A stretch of DNA of 64,000 bases from Tubiluchus corallicola. Lineage: Eukaryota > Priapulida > Priapulimorpha > Priapulimorphida > Tubiluchidae. Position 1 is the stretch's first letter. Every line of letters starts with the position of its first letter. Positions 1-11,821 of the stretch are shown here, one piece after another. Below the pieces are notes generated by a model. That model ran no database searches. It worked only from the letters and a program-made list of their open reading frames with translations, and had not been told where the DNA came from. A program made the position numbers and the translations under genes. The stretch covers positions 62,001-126,000 of the forward strand of contig JAQGDQ010000108.1 in the NCBI GenBank assembly GCA_030141605.1, read 5' to 3'.

Positions 1-934
1 TCTACTAGGATAATAAACGTGCATGCGAGCAAAATGTGCGGGATATCGGGATTGTTTTTCCCGCGCTTCCTGTTTAACGGTAAAGAGTTAATCCGCCCTG
101 GATTAAAAGTTAAATCTCTTACCCACCGCATTGCTATAATACAGCCACTGTGCCTGCACGTTTTACTTGATTTATCTTACGCAATAAAACTTTTTGTGAT
201 GACGAAAATTTTTATAGTTTAAAGCTATGTTAGTAATCTGGCTGCTTTACCCGAATTTGTATTCTGGTTTTTTAACCTTTTATGATGATGAAAAATTTTA
301 TAGTGTAATTTAAAACTATGTTAGTAATATGATTACTTTACCCGACTTATATTTTGGTGTTTTTATGTTATGCACACGTTTAATCTCTATTTTAATTTAA
401 TTACGAAAGGCTCTAATTTTAAACCAGAAAGTCGCCTACCACGTTAGTCAAGATTACGCCTGACACTAGTCTTTGTTTGTGAAGGCGCTAACCCTTTCCA
501 TTCGTTTGAGTCTATACTGGGTTCAAGTCATCCACAGTGTTTAATTTTTTTGACCTGCAATTTTTATGTTGGTTACTAAGACTCGTAGACCAGTTTCCCT
601 CAAGCCGCTGAGGTTTGTTAACGAATGAGCATTCGTATAACAGTAGTGTCACTTCACACAGGACGCCTGGAAAGTTTATTTAACGAAAGTTAATTCATGG
701 TGGCACAGATGAAATTGTAGTTGATTAATTAGATAATCACATGCCTGCACCTTGCCATTAATTCATGTTAACCCCTAATATTTTTTACGTAGGAAACGTA
801 ATGTTATTTGTCTAAGGATGTTTTTACTCTGAGGCACAGTTTTCGACTTAAGATTTACTTAGTGCAGGCGTTTTTAGGGCAATCTGAATTTTACTGGGCT
901 TGTTTTACTATTTCAATGTTTTTTTTTATTTCAG
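1..934. other. Upstream intronic sequence of the navigator gene
   Basis: No exon was recognised here. The first supported exon begins at 935 after a T-rich acceptor, and it opens in the middle of a protein. This stretch is therefore most simply read as the tail of an intron, with the 5' exons of the gene left of the window. Confidence 0.6.
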
Positions 935-3900
935 GGTCACGTTGTATCAGCATTTGAACAGAGCTTATCCAATATGACCACACGATTACAACAACTGACA
1001 ATGACTGCAGAGATAAAGGTAATGTTACTATTTTTCCTTTGTGAAATTGTCATATCTTCTAACTACTTTTGTTTTTCTGCCTTCTGGCATAATTGTTTGC
1101 AATTACCAATAGCAACGCCAATCCTGTGTATCTCTGCCTGAATAATAGATTTTATATTACATTTAGTACTTTCCGTGTGTATGTGTGATAGTTGGGATTT
1201 ACGTTTTTCTCACCTTTTACCATTAAAAACATATATTCTGCAGCTACATGCGTCTCTTACTGTCAGCAAATTGTTTTCTGTCGTGTAGAAACACGATTTT
1301 ACAGTAATCACAAAAAGTGCGTGCATCCAAATCTATTTTAAGATGGTTTCAAAACTTTGATTTTGTGCTATTGCCTCAATGTAATCTGGGAGCTTCTTTA
1401 GATTTTCCTTAGGAGTTTTTAGAAAAACATATAAGTATATTTTGCTTATTTGTATGGGCTAATATGTTTGATGAGTTCCTGTGGGCTTGCATGGTTTGTA
1501 TAATCTTGTGTTCTGTCCTGCATAAAGCAGAGTTCTAACCCCCAGGCTATTTGGGGAGGAGGGGTGTGGAATGTTTGAGCATCCCTTCTCTTCACATGTT
1601 TCATTAGTGTGGTTGAATCCTGAGCTTATTTTGAAAATGTTTTGAAAACATTTGTGGCATTTTGATGCCAAGAGAACAGAAACATTCAAACTGTGACTTT
1701 CTTGTTCCCGGCTAAGCTGCCTAAATGATATGCAAATAATAGAAGCTCTGCGTGCTCAGCAAAATTGGTCAGCTAAGAAAAAAGTCAAATAATAATTTGC
1801 AAGGTTAGAAAATGCCTCTGCACTTACAAAGTTTCTTGCAATAAGTTGCACAACAAAAAGAAATGTGTCTTTTTTTACTGCCTTTTTTAACTGTTTTTTA
1901 ACTTTTTATTACTGTCTTTTTAGTACAAATTGTACACTTGGTCTTTCATGCTTTGTATTTGTATCATTTTTGTAACCAGAGGTCAGTTTCATAGCAGTGT
2001 AGAATGTCCAAAGGTTGTAAAATAAATATGTTTAAACTAACAAAAAGAAATATAATTTTTTTTTTTAGATTTTGGGGTTTTGCTTGTGAAATGTCGGAAT
2101 CATACTTACAGAAATTAATTTTCTTTTTATTACATAGGACTGTGAATTGAACAAACTACGGCGCACTATCGAAGAGCTGAAGCGCAATTCCAACTCGTCA
2201 GGAGGTGAAGATTTTTCTCGAAGAAGTACTAATCCTGACTGTAAGTATACACGTTTGCACTTCTTGTATTGATCCCCTTCCATGCACCAAAACTGTTCGA
2301 GATTTGTAATTTTGTTTTAATTCTGAAAATATTTCCATTCTGTTTGCTGTTTTGCTTCACAAAATGTGATTTATATTTCGCATTTTTGCTGACAGGTTTT
2401 ATTTGACTGCTACTGAATTAATCTCATAAGCTTTGTTGCAATGTAATTTATTTATGTTGTGTAGGCATGTCAGAAGGGAGGATGAGCAGGCAACGGTCAG
2501 TGGACAGTGTTCACAGTATTTCTAGTGCTTGTAGTAACAGCAGCCATCAGTCAGAATCAGATAGTAATAAGTCGAAAAAGAAGAAGAACTGGGTGAGTTT
2601 TTCATTAGCAGCACTAGGGATTTTTAATAAACAGCTAAAAATTTTAACTTTATGTAGTATCGCAAATTTGGGAATTAAATTTTATTTCTTAAAGTTTTAG
2701 TCTTTTCAGTACGGTCCTTATGAATCTTGATGAATTCTGCAAACAATTTGCATCAAAATTAGCTTTCGTTTGAAGGTAATCTTACAATGCACTAATTTAA
2801 TTTCAGTTACGGAGTTCATTTAACAAAGTCGTCAGCAGAAGTAGAAGTAAAAGCAAGACACGAAATGGTTCTTCTTCCGACGTTGAAGGCGACACCCACA
2901 GCATTTCTAGTAACCGCTCCGTTCCAAATTCTCCATTGCTCAGCAGTGACAAAACACTTAAGCTGTCTCAGTCATCTTCTGCGTAAGTTTTGTTTTGTTA
3001 ATATTTATTTAATAAACATTTGTACATTCTTGTATTATCTATCTTAATTTTGTATTTAACTACTATGTTGTATTTTCTTCGTTCAGTTTGTTTGATCCAA
3101 ATGATGGTGAAGATGTTCGAGATCTGAAGAAGCAGTTACGGGATAAAGAAATGAAGTTGACAGACATCCGTCTAGAAGCACTTTCATCGGCCCACCAGTT
3201 AGAGCAGCTCCGCGAGCAAGTTCACAAGATGAGAGTAAGTTATCAGTTAGATTGTACATTTACACTTGGATTGAAATATATTGCCAAAAACAAGATTACA
3301 AATTTACTGCAAGATAGCTTGCTGTCACGAATTAGTTCCATACTGTGAACCATCGAACGCACTTGTTTGCACTTGCATTTCTGGTGATACCTACTTTTCA
3401 GAAACAACAGAGTAACCAATTCCAAGAAAATCGTATATTCTGGGCTAAACAAACTACTAAATTTACAAACAAATAAAATAATTAATATTACTGTGAAGGC
3501 ATTTGAGCTGGTTCAAAAGACTGATACTTGTTCAATGTTTCTCGCACTTTCGTTAAAATAATTACAGCCAAGCCTTCATGTATTTTGTGTATTTCATGTA
3601 TTTTATATGAATATGCATTTTTTCTACTGCTGCTTTTCAAATAAATGAGATTTTATTTAATTTCGCAATTCCAGTTTATTTTATTAAAATGCAAGTTGAG
3701 GAAAAAAAATTTTTTATTTAGGAGGAGATGAAATCTTTACGGTCTCAGAACGAAGAGCTAGTAAAAACATCTAGTAGACCTAGTTCCATGTCCGGCTCAC
3801 AGGTGTCTCTTGGCAAACGCAGCAGTGCTGATTCGACTGATCATCCGCTTAGTTTGTCTGATGTTGGGTCAAACCATGGTGGTAGTTTAGGTAACTATTG

Positions 3901-6900
3901 TTAACTCTTTAAAAGTGGAATATTATCAAGTTAAATGTAATTATTGCATTGATGTATTGGTATAAATAATTATTTAAGTGAACAATGTTTCGCTTAACAG
4001 AATTAATGTGTTTCTTTTTTATTGTAGATATGTTATTGTGTGATGGTGGCAGCACTGAGCAAAAGGAGGGAAGGAGAATAACCGTTTCCGTCTGTCTTTT
4101 TCCACAAGGCAATTTTGCTGAGTGGCAAAAGAGCGGGTCTAAATCAGAGTCATTGATTGGTGCTATATTTGTGAGTGGCAAAACAAAATGGGACATTTTA
4201 GATGTTGCTGTTAGAAAACTGTTTAAGGTACACTAATTTTTTTGTCTATATATTTTACATTTTGTATATATAAAGTTATTGTTTTGCTGTATTTACCTAT
4301 CTTGTTGTATATTTAAAAAAAGCTAAGCTTAACTGTGTTGTAAGAAAAGTAAAAACCTTCTCAAATTCATGATTATTCTATTTAAAAAACATTTTATTAA
4401 GGTGACCACTTCATTTTGAAATTTGTGCCAGTTCCTCTGATTGTTTGCACTAGTGTTGACGAATATGCTCATCTGTTTGCTTGCATGTGAAAACAACGTG
4501 AAAACAAGTTCTATTAATGTTTGTCCAATCGCCAATCAAATGCCACTAAGGCGACTGAGCCTATGAAATTTCGATGTGTACATCATTTTTGTGGTTTTTC
4601 ATGTCGTACAACCATTCGAAATTACCACTGGATTTGGTTTTTGATTTAATACGGGTATAAATTAAAATAGGGAACATTGCAAGACTTGTTTCAAGAATGG
4701 CTGTATTTTGTTGTAAATGGAGTTACTGTTGTCGTGAACGTATGTTTGTTTATCATTAGGAATATGTGCTGAGGGTCGATCCTGTTGCTAATCTTGGCCT
4801 CACCACCGATAGCATACATTGCTACAATATAGGTGAAGTGAGTCGTTGTCGAGATACAGATATGCCTGAGCTGTTGCCCTGTGGATATCTCGTAGGAGAA
4901 AATATGCAAATACAAATAACACTCAAAGGTCAGTCACCAACTCAAGTTTTTCTGGTTGTCTATTATGGCTTGTTCTATGTTTATTGAGAATGCAACAAAA
5001 TTCTAAAAAGTAAGCTAACTAGCGATTTTATTAAGAACATGCTTTCTTTTTCAGGAACAGAGCAACAGTGTGTAGATGCTTTGGCATGCGAAACACTCAT
5101 ACCTAAGTCTATCGTACAGCGTTACATATCGCTCTTAATGGAGCACAGACGGATCATCTTATGTGGACCCAGCGGAACCGGCAAAAGCTATCTTGCTCAG
5201 AAACTTGCAGAGTTTCTTGTGTTAAAGTATGTTTAGGACATTGACAGATTTTGGACTAACCAAAACAGTATTTTGTCTAGTTTAGATTGCCAAATTATTT
5301 TTGTTTCCAAGTTGCTTAATTGACTCTGTTATCATATTGTTTTGGTCTCGCTTACTTAAGACAGACTTACCATTCAAGACTGCCTTGCTTACTTTGAATT
5401 GCTGTTGATAAACATCAGGCAATATTTGATCGATCCTGCTTTACTTTGGTTGCTCATATTACACAGGCAATATGCAGCTGAATGGATATTATGGCGGCTA
5501 TTTGTGAGTTGAGACTCATTCAGTCTTAAGTTTGGTGATTAAAACAGCTTATTCCTGCAATGTTTGTCTTCTTTTCTGCAGATGGTGCCAATTTTAAAGT
5601 TGAACATAAATTAGCCTTTAACTATAATATCTACATTACAGGTCTGGCCGAGTTCTAAAGCAAGGCGTCATAGCAACATTTAGCGTGGACAATAAATCCA
5701 GTAAAGAATTACGCCAGTACTTGTCCAGTATTGCTGACCAGTGTGAGGAAGCTGAGAATGCCGGCCTGCCAAGTGTGATTATTTTGGACAATCTGCACCA
5801 CGTTGGCTCTTTGGGCGAGGTAGGCCTCGATCACTTCTATAACGTGCACTTGGCTATGTTTAAACTTTAGTCTGCTTGCTTTCATTTGTTTACATTATGC
5901 TTTTCAATTGATAGTACCTTTATATTGCTTTCATTTTCTATTTATAGGTGTTCAATGGCTTTCTCAACTGCAAATATCAAAATTGCCCGTACATTATTGG
6001 TACAATGAACCAGGCAACATGTTCAACAACTAATCTGCAGCTTCATCATAATTTTAGGTGAGGTCCAAGTTTTATATGCAGTTTTTTATGGTCACCAGAA
6101 GTTTATATGTGCCTGAAATATGTAAGTGAATTGAACAAGCAAATAAAGTTAATCATTTGATGAATGTTTTTGTGTAAACTGCCTAGACATGCCAGTTATA
6201 CATTACAAGACAGATAGTACTGTTTTTCAAAACTGTAGTACAAAATTATGCTGTTATAGTATAACAGACAAATTTGGAAACTTCTTATTTTACTTTTTCA
6301 TGTATTTTTATTTAAGGTAATTAATCACTGTAATTTTACACTCTCAAAATTGTTTGTTTTGTTGATGAGAACAATTTGTTATTTTTGTTGTCGCTTTCAA
6401 TAATTATTATTAATAGAGTTATTGCTTATTACTGTTTAGCCACATGCGTTAAAGCTTGTAGTTGGAAACACTAAAACCTTCTCATGTAACTATGTCACAT
6501 TATTACACGTGGCATTAATGCTTGTGAAAGGTAGTGAAAAGGGTTTTATAACTCATATCCATTTGTGTGAAACTTGACACGAATCCTATATTTTAAATTA
6601 CATAGTTTTACGACATGGAATATGCAAAACCTGTTTCACAAAACGCACAGAGCGCATACTGTAATAAGCATTTTCATTTCATTTACCGTATCGGGCTGTT
6701 TGCTGTTGCAGATGGGTGTTGTGCGCCAATCACATGGAGCCTGTAAAGGGTTTTCTTGGTCGCTACTTGCAGCGACGTCTGGTGGAAGTAGAGATAAGCT
6801 CAAACTCTGTAAATGAAGGAATGGTGAAGATTGCTGCCTGGCTTCCTAAAGTTTGGATACATCTTAACAAGTTTCTAGAAACACATAGTTCATCAGATGT

Positions 6901-8310
6901 TACCATCGGTGAGAAAAATTTCAACTACACATACAGTTAGTTTCATCTGTACCTATAAAAATACAGAACTTGATGTTACACATTGTCATTATTTGAAAAT
7001 GATGAATTATTGACTAAATGAACTTGCAGTTAATAATAATTATTTAACAAACCCGCAGTTACTAACAGCTGTTGCAGTTATAGTTTTAGTAATTGTGATT
7101 TCCTGTATTAATAGAAAATATCGTCCATGTCAGCTAATGTTACCTAGCTTTTTAAATGCATGATTTTTTTAATAGGACCTCGATTGTTTCTTTCGTGTCC
7201 AATGGATGTCGCTGGCTCACAAGTTTGGTTTACTGATTTATGGAATTACTCTATAGTGCCCTATTTGCTTGAAGCAGTGAAAGAAGGACTGCAGGTAGGC
7301 ACCTCGTTAACAGGGGTCACTGTTTGTTTCCATATAAAAATGTTTATTCAAATTTTGCAGGAATTTCACTTTACTTCAATCACTATAGTGCGAAATTTGT
7401 GTACAATGATTTTTGCGTGGTATTGCATTTATAATCATTGTTACTCTAATACGTAAATTTTTTTGTTTCAAGTTGTATGGACGACGTGCACCATGGGAAG
7501 ATCCTACTGAATGGGTTCGGAAATCGTATCCATGGGTGAACATCAACAACGACCCAGATTGGCCAAGTTTGCTTAGACTCCGGCCTGAGGATGTAGGATT
7601 TGATGGAACCAATCAAGGAGTTGGGACCAGCAAGACTGCACCGGGGACCATGAGTGACGTTGAAGCTGACCCTCTGGTATTCATGCTTTAACTTCTTTTG
7701 CTTCCCGTTTTGCATGCGTGTTTTGCTAATGAATATGTAGCTTAATGTTCAACAGATGGAAGGAGGTCTTTATCATGTGAGTCAGAATGTTAGTCCAATG
7801 TTAGTTTAGTCAATTTTCTCAAAGAACTTCAATGTTGATGGATTTTAACCACAAACTGAATGGTACACTGCACCAACATGGCATGGACTGTATGGGAATA
7901 TCAATTGTATGTCATTATTTCATTTGTAGAATATTATTTACATAATTTATAATTAAAGAATCGGTATCAAAGTCAAAATTGAAAGGTTGAGCTTTGAATC
8001 TGGCACTTCTTCACTTTTGTCCTCTTGTTAAGTCTTTCAGAAATTTAGCCATGATTGTACATGAACCTCAGGCAATAATTTGCACACCACACAGTTGAAA
8101 TCACTGTGACAATTTTCACTTTTGCGTATTTTTATATATATGAGCTTACTGCTTTCGCGTTTTTTTTATATATTTCCGATTTTGTTATAGTTGAACATGT
8201 TGATGAGACTCCAAGAAGCGGCCAGCTACTCCAGTCCGCAAAGTCAAGACAGTGATTCTGTTAGCCTGGACAGCCACAGTAGTGGCATCCACGATAGCGA
8301 GCATGCTTAA
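935..8310 (+). CDS. NAV: Neuron navigator (NAV/unc-53 family), C-terminal 758 residues, 5' end outside window
   Basis: Fifteen exons join with matching phases: 935-1018, 2138-2240, 2465-2592, 2807-2982, 3087-3234, 3722-3890, 4028-4227, 4760-4928, 5055-5226, 5642-5819, 5948-6057, 6712-6908, 7176-7294, 7473-7676 and 8191-8310 (stop TAA). Together they are 2277 nt. In order the product shows a coiled-coil start (AFEQSLSNMTTRLQQL), a Ser/Lys-rich linker with LRSSFNK, a second coiled coil (KEMKLTDIRLEAL), then an AAA-type P-loop domain with Walker A GPSGTGKS at fragment residues about 430-437 and a Walker B-like VIILDN. It ends with the NAV hallmarks FLSCP, WFTDLWN, PWEDPTEWV and MLMRLQEAASY. Navigators are cytoskeleton-associated proteins acting in axon guidance and cell migration. 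The Walker B acidic pair is altered (LDN). The N-terminal region, including any calponin-homology domain, lies off the window. It is a single-copy homologue of vertebrate NAV1-3; which one is closest cannot be told. Confidence 0.95.
7756..7776 (+). other. Candidate 21-nt in-frame microexon of the navigator gene
   Basis: Between the last two exons lies AACAG, then 21 nt encoding MEGGLYH, then GTGAGT. Both flanking exons are in phase 0, so inclusion would add seven residues without breaking the frame. A TGCATG motif (RBFOX-type) sits about 40 nt upstream at 7711-7716. The acceptor tract is weak, and vertebrate navigators join the flanking segments directly, so this would be an alternative exon. 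Confidence 0.35.
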
Positions 8311-9855
8311 AGCTCCTCGATGAGCTAGCCAAATCGAAATTTCTGAGATGTTGGGATCATCTTCTGGTCTTCTCAAATATATCGAATGGGCATTTGAGAA
8401 TGTATCAGAGCAGGTAGTTTCAAGGTGATCGGGAGCAAAATGTCACTCGTTCTTGTATGTCGAACTGAGGTGGTTCCACAGTTGGTCTTTTGTGCGGATT
8501 TCACCTATTTAAACATTTACCATCTACATTTGCTGCAATGTAACAGTGGAGTGAGTTACCAACAATTACTGATCAAATCATTTGCTAAACAATGCAATGT
8601 ATTGAAGCACAAAAGTGCTATTTGATAATTATTTTAAGTAGTGATTTCATTGAATGATTTGACAATGCAACATTATACACTGCCGCCTATTGTTTGCTTG
8701 TATTGTATGTGCTTAAGTAGCTTTGAATCTATCGCATATGTTTGTAATTTTGCCATTGACTTACTGCCCACAATGTGTTTAGCTGATAGTGTTTTTTGTA
8801 TACTGATTGGCTACTTGTTTTGTTAGTTATTTATATTGATGTGCTGCAAGGTACGTTTTTGGCACCAGTATTTGCATTAATTATTAATGCTTTTTTAATA
8901 ATGTACAAAGTTATTTAATACTGTGCGTGACGATTCTTGTGAAGTAGGTAGATTAAGTTTTGTACAAAATTTGCATTTTCTAGTTTTTGTTATATCGTAT
9001 AATTTATTAATTACAAAGCGCTGGGCCGGCTATTTTTGCCCGTAAGTATTTATCATATTGTGTTAATTACGGTGATTTTACATGTTTTAAGTTTGACACA
9101 TTTTTTCTGTTTAGTTGTATAGAAGGTTGCATTATGTGTTTTGTTACATAGCTGATGTTATGTTTCTGCACACCTGTCGGTTAATGTTAACTAATCGGAG
9201 CAAGTGTTAAGCTGGAGTTCAGAGCAATAACGATATGTTCATAGAAAAGCTTCCACTGAAACAGCTAGTGGTTTGTCATAGAGCTAGGATTGACAAAACT
9301 AAGCAAAGTAATATTAAAAATAAAAGTTATTATATTTTACTAACTTTCTAGTCCAGAGACTGTCTATGATGACTATTTTGTTATGTAAACAATTACATAG
9401 TATTCCTGGTTAATTTAATGTTGTGTTCCTATAGAGCAGCTAATATTGTAGTGTAGGTAGAATAATTGTGCCTTGCCTAAAATAGGATTGTTATAGTTGT
9501 GTATTACTGTAATGTGCTTGGCGTGCATACCTAATTTGTTACATAATTATTACTCATGTTTTACCTGTGAAGAATTTTAATGAAAACTGTTTAGTGGCAA
9601 ATAACTTTGCCAGTTTTGTGTTCAAGAGTACAGGAATAAGTGTGAAGTGTGTTGTTTGCGTACATAATTATTATAATCATGTTTTCACACATAGAAACTG
9701 AATGTATGCAGTAGATAGTGTTGTGACGCTGTGCCCATATAATTTTGAAATTTTTATCTACTTTTATATTGTAAATAAGTATATGTTATGTACATGTACC
9801 GTCAAAACACTTCTACTCGATTCATTTGTAAATAAATTTTCAATGTAAAATGTCA
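8311..9855 (+). other. 3'UTR of the navigator gene
   Basis: After the stop there is no other reading frame of note for about 1.5 kb, up to an AATAAA followed by a GT-rich stretch. Two exact Pumilio-type TGTAAATA sites occur at 9770-9777 and 9827-9834, just before the cleavage region. The extent is inferred from the poly(A) signal. Confidence 0.6.
9831..9836 (+). terminator. Poly(A) signal of the navigator gene
   Basis: AATAAA is followed about 25 nt later by the GT-rich stretch cttgtgttttatgtg. It is the best placed canonical signal downstream of the navigator stop codon. Confidence 0.6.
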
Positions 9856-10002
9856 CATTTTATGCATCTTGTGTTTTATGTGAACCGTAGTGAAGCTAGT
9901 TAACAGCATTTATAATTAAATTTAGATGATAATGACGATGATTACGATTAAGATGATGACTTTAAATTAAGAGAATAAAAATATGTAAAAAACACTACAT
10001 TG

Positions 10003-10296
10003 CAAAATATATATGCACAATGTTCAATATAATTTTAATATTATCATCTTGCCTATTAGTGTCATTGTTGTGGTACTAGTAATTTCAGTCAATGAAACAA
10101 TGATATCATTTAGATAATGAATTCCTAATCCCCAATATATTCCTAATCCCCAATATTCCGAATTCCCAATATATCAAAATATATATGCACAATGTTTAAT
10201 ATAATTTTAATATTATCATCTTGCCTATTGGTGTCATTGTTATGGTACTAGTAATTTCAGTCAATGAAACAATGATATCATTTAGGTAATGAATTC
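10003..10296. repeat. 122-bp direct duplication separated by 50 bp
   Basis: 10003-10124 and 10175-10296 are nearly identical. The 50-bp spacer itself repeats cctaatccccaatat-type units. The duplication lies in the intergenic space between the navigator and the neurotrophin gene. Confidence 0.85.
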
Positions 10297-11480
10297 AAAT
10301 GTGCAAAACATGGATTGTAAACTAACACTAATACTAAAATTTATAATCAATTAGTAAGAAATCCAGAGCAAACCAGTAAGAAATGCCCGAATACCAAATG
10401 ATTTTGATGTACTTTAACTGCAAAATTATTGCACGTCAACAGTGACATGCGTTCTGTTCATGTTAACAGTGGTTTATACCCAGATTTTGTTCTTTTTGTG
10501 CAAATTTTTGAAGTAATTTTTTATTATACGAAACCATGTCATCTTTACTTAGTTTATTAAGTTTTTATATTTTACTGGCCTTAATATTGGTTTAGTCGTC
10601 ATTTGAAAATTGATAAACTAGTAAGTGAGGCTTTTAGTTATTTGCAAGTTGCTATAGTATGTGAAATGGATACAAAACACCAGTTTAACATGTTTACCAA
10701 AAGTTTCTTTGTTCTGAAAGACAATTATTAATATTTAGCTTAACTTACATTGAATAGCAGAAAATTAGTTGCATGATTAAATGTATTGCTATAACTAAGT
10801 ACTGATATAAATATTATGTAAACTATATTGAAATTAATTAACAATAACTTACGTTGTTAGAGCCTTTAACAGTTACAAAGACAGGAATGAGAACTGCAAG
10901 TAGCCTTAAGAACAACATTGTCACAACAATAAATTCGTAAAAAATTTACAGTCATTATGCTCATCACAGACAGAAAAATAGAGCAATGGCGGGGAGAACC
11001 AAAACACGGGTAAAATGTCATACAACTACTACAGCTATAGCTCACGAAAGGCCAAAATGCTAATGTATTCAAGGATATTAGGTGCTTCTATTTTAAAAGA
11101 GTGACTACTGTAAAAGGTAAAAAGCCCACTAAATGAACAAACAGGTGGCAGTAATTGAAAACTAAATTAAACCAAAAAAGGGCCTATGCACCCGCTACAG
11201 TATGTGTTGCTATAGTTTCAGTAATATGTGACCTGGCGGAAAAATAATACGAACGCCCACTATATTGGTACCCATCTGTTATGTTAATAAGATTTTTGCG
11301 TGACACTAATTAACGTCATACGCAGACATAATTATATATTTATAACGCTGACCTAATAATCGATACACGTAACTGATAAATGTTGTCATGAGTATGTACG
11401 TAAGTGACCAGGAGATTCACGTCACAAAAGTGATTCGGCTGAGCTACCGGATTTATTCACATTGCGATGAGCAGGCGCAG
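10297..11480. other. Intergenic, AT-rich
   Basis: No gene, RNA or repeat was recognised between the duplication and the promoter-like region at 11481. Confidence 0.5.
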
Positions 11481-11570
11481 CCAATGACCAATTCATGCGT
11501 AATTTTCCACATGTGGCTCTCGCCTTCGGGCTTTATAATGCGAATGTTTGTGTGTGACCATCAGTAGTTA
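11481..11570 (+). promoter_or_regulatory. Likely core promoter of the neurotrophin gene (CCAAT, TATA, Inr)
   Basis: CCAAT occurs at 11481-11485 and 11488-11492. A TATAA sits at 11534-11538 in a locally GC-richer stretch, and an initiator-like CCATCAGT follows near 11559-11566, about 29 nt after the TATA. A palindromic E-box (CCACATGTGG) lies between. The spacing matches a TATA promoter, and the first ATG with a signal peptide follows at 11740. Confidence 0.5.
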
Positions 11571-11739
11571 CAACAAACTTGTATAAAACACCAGCAGAAT
11601 AGCAAATTTAGCGTAATATTAACAGTACACTTGTACTTTATCCATTACTGCATTCTATTATTTTAACTAAGTAATATATAAACAATTATTGCAGTTTCTA
11701 CATGATTTGTAATACAAAGTATATTTTAAGTGTCTAGTG

Positions 11740-11821
11740 ATGAAAAGAAAATTAATTGATTTGGTGTCCATATGTTGTATAGAGCTATGCCTAATGTCAG
11801 TCGTGAATTCCACATCGTACG
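11740..11821 (+). CDS. Neurotrophin exon 1: signal peptide exon
   Basis: The ATG opens 27 codons plus one base, followed by GTAAGT. The encoded basic-then-hydrophobic segment looks like a signal peptide. Its overhanging G completes GCC with the first bases of the exon at 17594, and the downstream exon has no ATG start of its own. The 5.8-kb intron this implies holds another gene on the opposite strand. Confidence 0.65.
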
